NCBI GenBank assembly: GCA_963667075.1
Contig: OY762938.1
Span: 1,798,001-1,862,000 of the forward strand
Length of the DNA stretch: 64,000 nucleotides
Direction of reading: 5' to 3'
Source of the DNA: G963667075 sp963667075
GTDB taxonomy: Bacteria; Pseudomonadota; Alphaproteobacteria; Micavibrionales; Micavibrionaceae
Made by a program: the position numbers and the translations under genes. Positions 61,270 through 64,000 of the stretch are shown one piece after another. The first letter of the stretch is position 1. Each line of letters starts with the position of its first letter. The notes below the pieces were generated by a model that did not search any database, was not told where the DNA came from, and saw only the letters and a program-made list of their open reading frames with translations.

Positions 61270-62310
61270 ATGCTTTCAAAACTATTTGGTTTTATGTCCG
61301 CCGATATGGCGATTGACTTAGGTACAGCCAATACGCTCGTCTATGTGCGGGATCAGGGGATTGTCCTGAATGAGCCGTCTGTCGTGGCTATTTCCATGGT
61401 GGGCGGCCGAAAACAGATTCTGGCGGTCGGGAACGAGGCTAAGAATATGCTGGGCCGCACGCCTGGTAACATTGTTGCGATCCGGCCTTTGCGAGATGGT
61501 GTCATCGCGGACTTCGAGGTGACCGAAGCGATGATTAAACACTTTATCCGCAAAGTGCATAACAGGCGGAGCTTTGTGAGCCCTAAAATGGTGATTTGCG
61601 TGCCATCTGGTTCAACGGCGGTAGAGCAACGGGCGATTATTGAATCGGCTGAAAGTGCGGGGGCCAGCGAAGTGAGATTGATTGAAGAGCCTATGGCGGC
61701 TGCTATTGGTGCGGGGTTGCCTGTGACAGAACCGTCTGGTTCTATGGTGGTTGATATTGGCGGCGGCACCACGGAAGTGGCTGTGATCTCTATGGGCGGG
61801 ATTGTGTACGCCCGTTCCGTACGTGTCGGCGGCGATAAGATGGATGAGGCTATTATCGCTTATATCAGGCGGGTTCATAACCTCCTGATTGGTGAGAGCA
61901 CGGCGGAGCGCATCAAAAAGGAAATCGGTTCTGCCTGTCCGCCAGCGGATGGCGAAGGGCGCGAAATGCAAATTCGGGGCCGTGACCTGATGAACGGTGT
62001 GCCAAAGGAAATTGTTGTGACCGAGCGCCAGGTTTCTGAAAGTCTGGCCGAACCTGTGGGGCAAATTGTCGAGGCCGTAAAAGTCGCGCTGGAACACACC
62101 CCGCCTGAACTCGCGGCAGATATTGTTGATAAAGGTATTGTTTTAACCGGTGGCGGGGCACTTTTATCGAATCTTGATTTTGTGTTGCGTCATGCTACGG
62201 GGCTTGCCATTGCCATTGCGGACGATCCGCTTTCCTGTGTGGCCCTTGGCACAGGGCATACGCTGGAAGAAATCAAAGTGCTCAAAAATATTTTGATTGG
62301 TACCTACTAG
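61270..62310 (+). CDS. mreB: Rod-shape determining protein MreB
   Basis: This actin homolog forms membrane-bound filaments that guide cell-wall synthesis. The start is MLSKLFGFMSADMAIDLGTAN (61270), after a GGAAAAAG sequence; the frame is open for 20 codons before. The phosphate loops are IDLGTANTLVYV and SMVVDIGGGTTEVAVIS, with EEPMAAAIGAGLPV and GIVLTGGGALL as further signatures. The length, 346 residues, is normal. mreC, mreD and mrdA follow in order. Confidence 0.97.
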   Translation: MLSKLFGFMSADMAIDLGTANTLVYVRDQGIVLNEPSVVAISMVGGRKQILAVGNEAKNMLGRTPGNIVAIRPLRDGVIADFEVTEAMIKHFIRKVHNRRSFVSPKMVICVPSGSTAVEQRAIIESAESAGASEVRLIEEPMAAAIGAGLPVTEPSGSMVVDIGGGTTEVAVISMGGIVYARSVRVGGDKMDEAIIAYIRRVHNLLIGESTAERIKKEIGSACPPADGEGREMQIRGRDLMNGVPKEIVVTERQVSESLAEPVGQIVEAVKVALEHTPPELAADIVDKGIVLTGGGALLSNLDFVLRHATGLAIAIADDPLSCVALGTGHTLEEIKVLKNILIGTY

Positions 62311-62311
62311 G

Positions 62312-62341
62312 CAAAGAAAACATTTTCAAAGAAAACATTTT
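62312..62341. repeat. Tandem 15-bp direct repeat
   Basis: CAAAGAAAACATTTT occurs twice in a row just after mreB. Each unit has a small GAAAA/TTTTC dyad. It may be a slippage product or a weak terminator. Confidence 0.8.
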
Positions 62342-62557
62342 CTCTGTGATTATAGAACATTTTACAAGCACTTTCACGCATCTTGTTTTTTCTGAAACTT
62401 AGAGTTCATTTTGTTCCCTGGTGATGAAAAATAAATCAGATGGGGATAAATCGTGGGATTAGCGCAGATTGTCGCTAAAATCGTTTGATTCCGATTCGGG
62501 TCTTTTATAGTATTGAAGTTGTTGTTTTTCTTTGGAGAAAGCTTAGAGGACGTTCTT

Positions 62558-63409
62558 TTGAAACCCCCCATTCGCTCAAGACATAAAACGCGTCTCGCCG
62601 TTTTGCATCCGGTGGGTTTTTTGTTGTCTCCAGCTTTTTTTCTTGTGTTTGCGCTTTTCCTGTTTCTTTTTACGTCTGTCAAACCCGGCCTTGTAGAAGG
62701 GGTCAGAACGCGTTCTGTGGATATGATGATGCCCTTGTTCTCGGCGGTGAATAAACCGGTTGAGGATGGTTTTGCTTTTGTTGGATCTGTGATGGGTTAT
62801 ACGGACCTGAAGGCTGAAAATGAAAGACTAAAAGCTGAAAATGAGAGGTTGCGTGCCTGGTATCAAACGGCTGTGGCTTTACGTACTGAAAATACCTCCC
62901 TTAAAAATTTGCTCTCGTTGAAGGAAGGGCCGCGTAAAAATTACATTACAGCCCGTGTGATGGCAGATTCCGGTAACAGCTATGCCGAGAGCCTGTTGAT
63001 TGACGCCGGTATAACGGAGGGAGTCAGGAAGAATCAGGCTGTAATTGGCCCGGATGGTATGATCGGGCGGATTATTGAGGCCGGGCAGGGCGTTTCCCGT
63101 GTGCTACTCTTGACAGATCGAAATGCGCGCGTGCCCGTTTTGATTGAGGGAAGTGGGCAGAAGGCTGTCTTATCCGGTACGAATGGCGATAAACTTGTTC
63201 TTAAATACATTCCCGAAGGGGCTGTTCTGGAAAAAGGAAGTCGGGTTTTGACATCCGGTCATGGTGGTATGTTTCCGTCGGGACTGCCTGTGGGGACGGT
63301 TGAGACACTGACGGGAGGGGAACCTGAGGTCGCGTTATTAACGGATTTGAGCCGTGTCACGCATGTGAAGGTCGTCGATCAGGAAAGCGTTGTTCGCAGG
63401 ATAGAATAA
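62558..63409 (+). CDS. mreC: Rod-shape determining protein MreC
   Basis: MreC is a bitopic inner-membrane protein linking MreB to periplasmic cell-wall enzymes. A TTG start at 62558 is chosen because AGAGGA lies seven bases upstream. One membrane segment (FFLVFALFLFLFTSV) is followed by a coiled coil (LKAENERLKAENERL). The beta-rich periplasmic part has YITARVMADSGNSY and GMIGRIIEAGQGVSRVLLLTD, and HGGMFPSGLPVGTVETL ends the domain. The length, 284 residues, is normal. mreD starts 3 bases later. Confidence 0.93.
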   Translation: MKPPIRSRHKTRLAVLHPVGFLLSPAFFLVFALFLFLFTSVKPGLVEGVRTRSVDMMMPLFSAVNKPVEDGFAFVGSVMGYTDLKAENERLKAENERLRAWYQTAVALRTENTSLKNLLSLKEGPRKNYITARVMADSGNSYAESLLIDAGITEGVRKNQAVIGPDGMIGRIIEAGQGVSRVLLLTDRNARVPVLIEGSGQKAVLSGTNGDKLVLKYIPEGAVLEKGSRVLTSGHGGMFPSGLPVGTVETLTGGEPEVALLTDLSRVTHVKVVDQESVVRRIE

Positions 63410-63412
63410 GTT

Positions 63413-63934
63413 ATGGTGTATGAGGACGGTATGTACGGCAGGGGCGTATGGCTGTTTCGTATGGCGTTGTCGCAATTTGTCCTGCTTGTGTTGTTGGCAC
63501 TGGACTTTGTTTATCTTCCTTTCCCTTTTTTTTCTAAGGTTGAGCCATCTTTTTTTCTTATGGGTGTCTATTACTGGGCTGTGTACAGACCGTCTTTGTT
63601 GCCGCCTGTGGCTGTTTTTGGCGCAGGGATAGCTTATGATTTGCTTGCTATGAGCCCCTTTGGCTTGAATGCGTTTATTTTTCTGTTGGCTTATTTCTTT
63701 GTACGGCGGCAAAGACGGTTTTTAACGGGGCAATCCTTTTTTACATTCTGGCTTGGTTTTTTATCCGTATGTGTGCTTACGTCGATTTTGCGATGGGGGG
63801 CCGGTGGGTTGCCGTCGATGGTGTGGCGTTCGCTTGATCCTGTCTGGATAAATGTAGCGATAAGTTTTTTCCTTTTTCCTTTTGTTGTATTGCTCCTTAT
63901 TCTGGTACATAAAGTTTTGCCGGCGTCCAGATAG
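63413..63934 (+). CDS. mreD: Rod-shape determining protein MreD
   Basis: This is a small integral membrane protein (173 residues) of the elongasome, with several hydrophobic segments (LSQFVLLVLLALDFVYLPF, LPPVAVFGAGIAYDLLAMSP, INVAISFFLFPFVVLLLILV). The position between mreC and mrdA and the pattern AGIAYDLLAMSPFGLNAF support the call. Another in-frame ATG lies six codons in. Confidence 0.9.
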   Translation: MVYEDGMYGRGVWLFRMALSQFVLLVLLALDFVYLPFPFFSKVEPSFFLMGVYYWAVYRPSLLPPVAVFGAGIAYDLLAMSPFGLNAFIFLLAYFFVRRQRRFLTGQSFFTFWLGFLSVCVLTSILRWGAGGLPSMVWRSLDPVWINVAISFFLFPFVVLLLILVHKVLPASR

Positions 63935-63946
63935 GAAAAAGAAAAA

Positions 63947-64000
63947 ATGGGTTTTGATTCGAATACAGATCGGGCAAAAAAATTTACGCGACGGGCCTTT
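63947..64000 (+). CDS. mrdA: Start of penicillin-binding protein 2 gene (partial)
   Basis: An ATG with AGGAAAAAG upstream opens a frame that runs to the window edge (18 codons: MGFDSNTDRAKKFTRRAF). Position after mreD and the basic N terminus fit PBP2, the transpeptidase of cell elongation. Only the cytoplasmic tail is visible. Confidence 0.75.
   Translation, partial: MGFDSNTDRAKKFTRRAF

Overview
The window looks like a chromosomal piece of a moderately AT-leaning alphaproteobacterium. Pointers are the DUF3126, DUF2336, DUF3307 and ELM1-type genes, CarD beside a 7Fe ferredoxin, an RpoH sigma factor, an ornithine-lipid acyltransferase pair, a short bL36 and an mreBCD-mrdA block. I cannot fix the genus; the mix of small lineage-specific proteins would suit a Micavibrio-like or Rhodospirillales-like lineage, but that is inference.

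Layout. 1-6.4 kb: the 5' part of a methyltransferase gene, an AmgK-like sugar kinase, and two aspartate-aminotransferase paralogs. Two unknown genes lie between the paralogs, and each has its Shine-Dalgarno inside a near-identical hairpin. 6.2-16 kb: a possible small RNA, lysR-trxB, an ELM1-type gene, an Lrp regulator, slipin/NfeD and leuB/leuD. Two paralogous unknown genes and a large nested palindrome sit between leuD and leuB. 16-30 kb: DUF2336, a coupled nuclease-like/pip/pgk operon, an M48 lipoprotein protease, rpoH, a motif-poor phosphatase-fold protein, a solute-binding protein, an Mrr-type restriction enzyme, carD, ferredoxin, ldcA and greA. 30-38 kb: carB and carA, separated by two inverted-repeat-bounded one-gene cassettes, one of which encodes a GxxExxY PD-(D/E)XK protein; then a YqeY homolog and queA. 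38-47 kb: queH, dnaG, rpoD, a HtpX-like protein without its zinc motif, a CAU tRNA, a sigma-54 activator without a DNA-binding domain, and waaA. 47-54 kb: secreted proteins of unknown role, DUF3126, olsA/olsB-like genes, a low-MW phosphatase, a lone receiver domain, a sodium:solute symporter and tRNA-Arg(CCU). 53.6-60 kb: an XRE regulator coupled to a probable tRNA-dependent cyclodipeptide synthase, a possible divergent ncRNA, a giant FecR/cadherin-like adhesin and a cNMP-EAL phosphodiesterase. 60-64 kb: bL36, an unknown gene, then mreB, mreC, mreD and the start of mrdA.

Most genes are core housekeeping: pyrimidine and carbamoyl phosphate synthesis, leucine, queuosine, transcription and replication, and cell shape. 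The more unusual material lies between them: dispersed palindromes related to CCACAGAGGACACAGAG, small repeat-flanked cassettes, possible structured RNAs, and several proteins with recognisable folds but altered catalytic motifs. The strongest candidates for new biology are the Cys-for-Ser cyclodipeptide-synthase-like gene with its regulator, the twin hairpin-controlled genes, and the repeat cassettes carrying a PD-(D/E)XK gene. All assignments are by reading the sequence; no database search was run.
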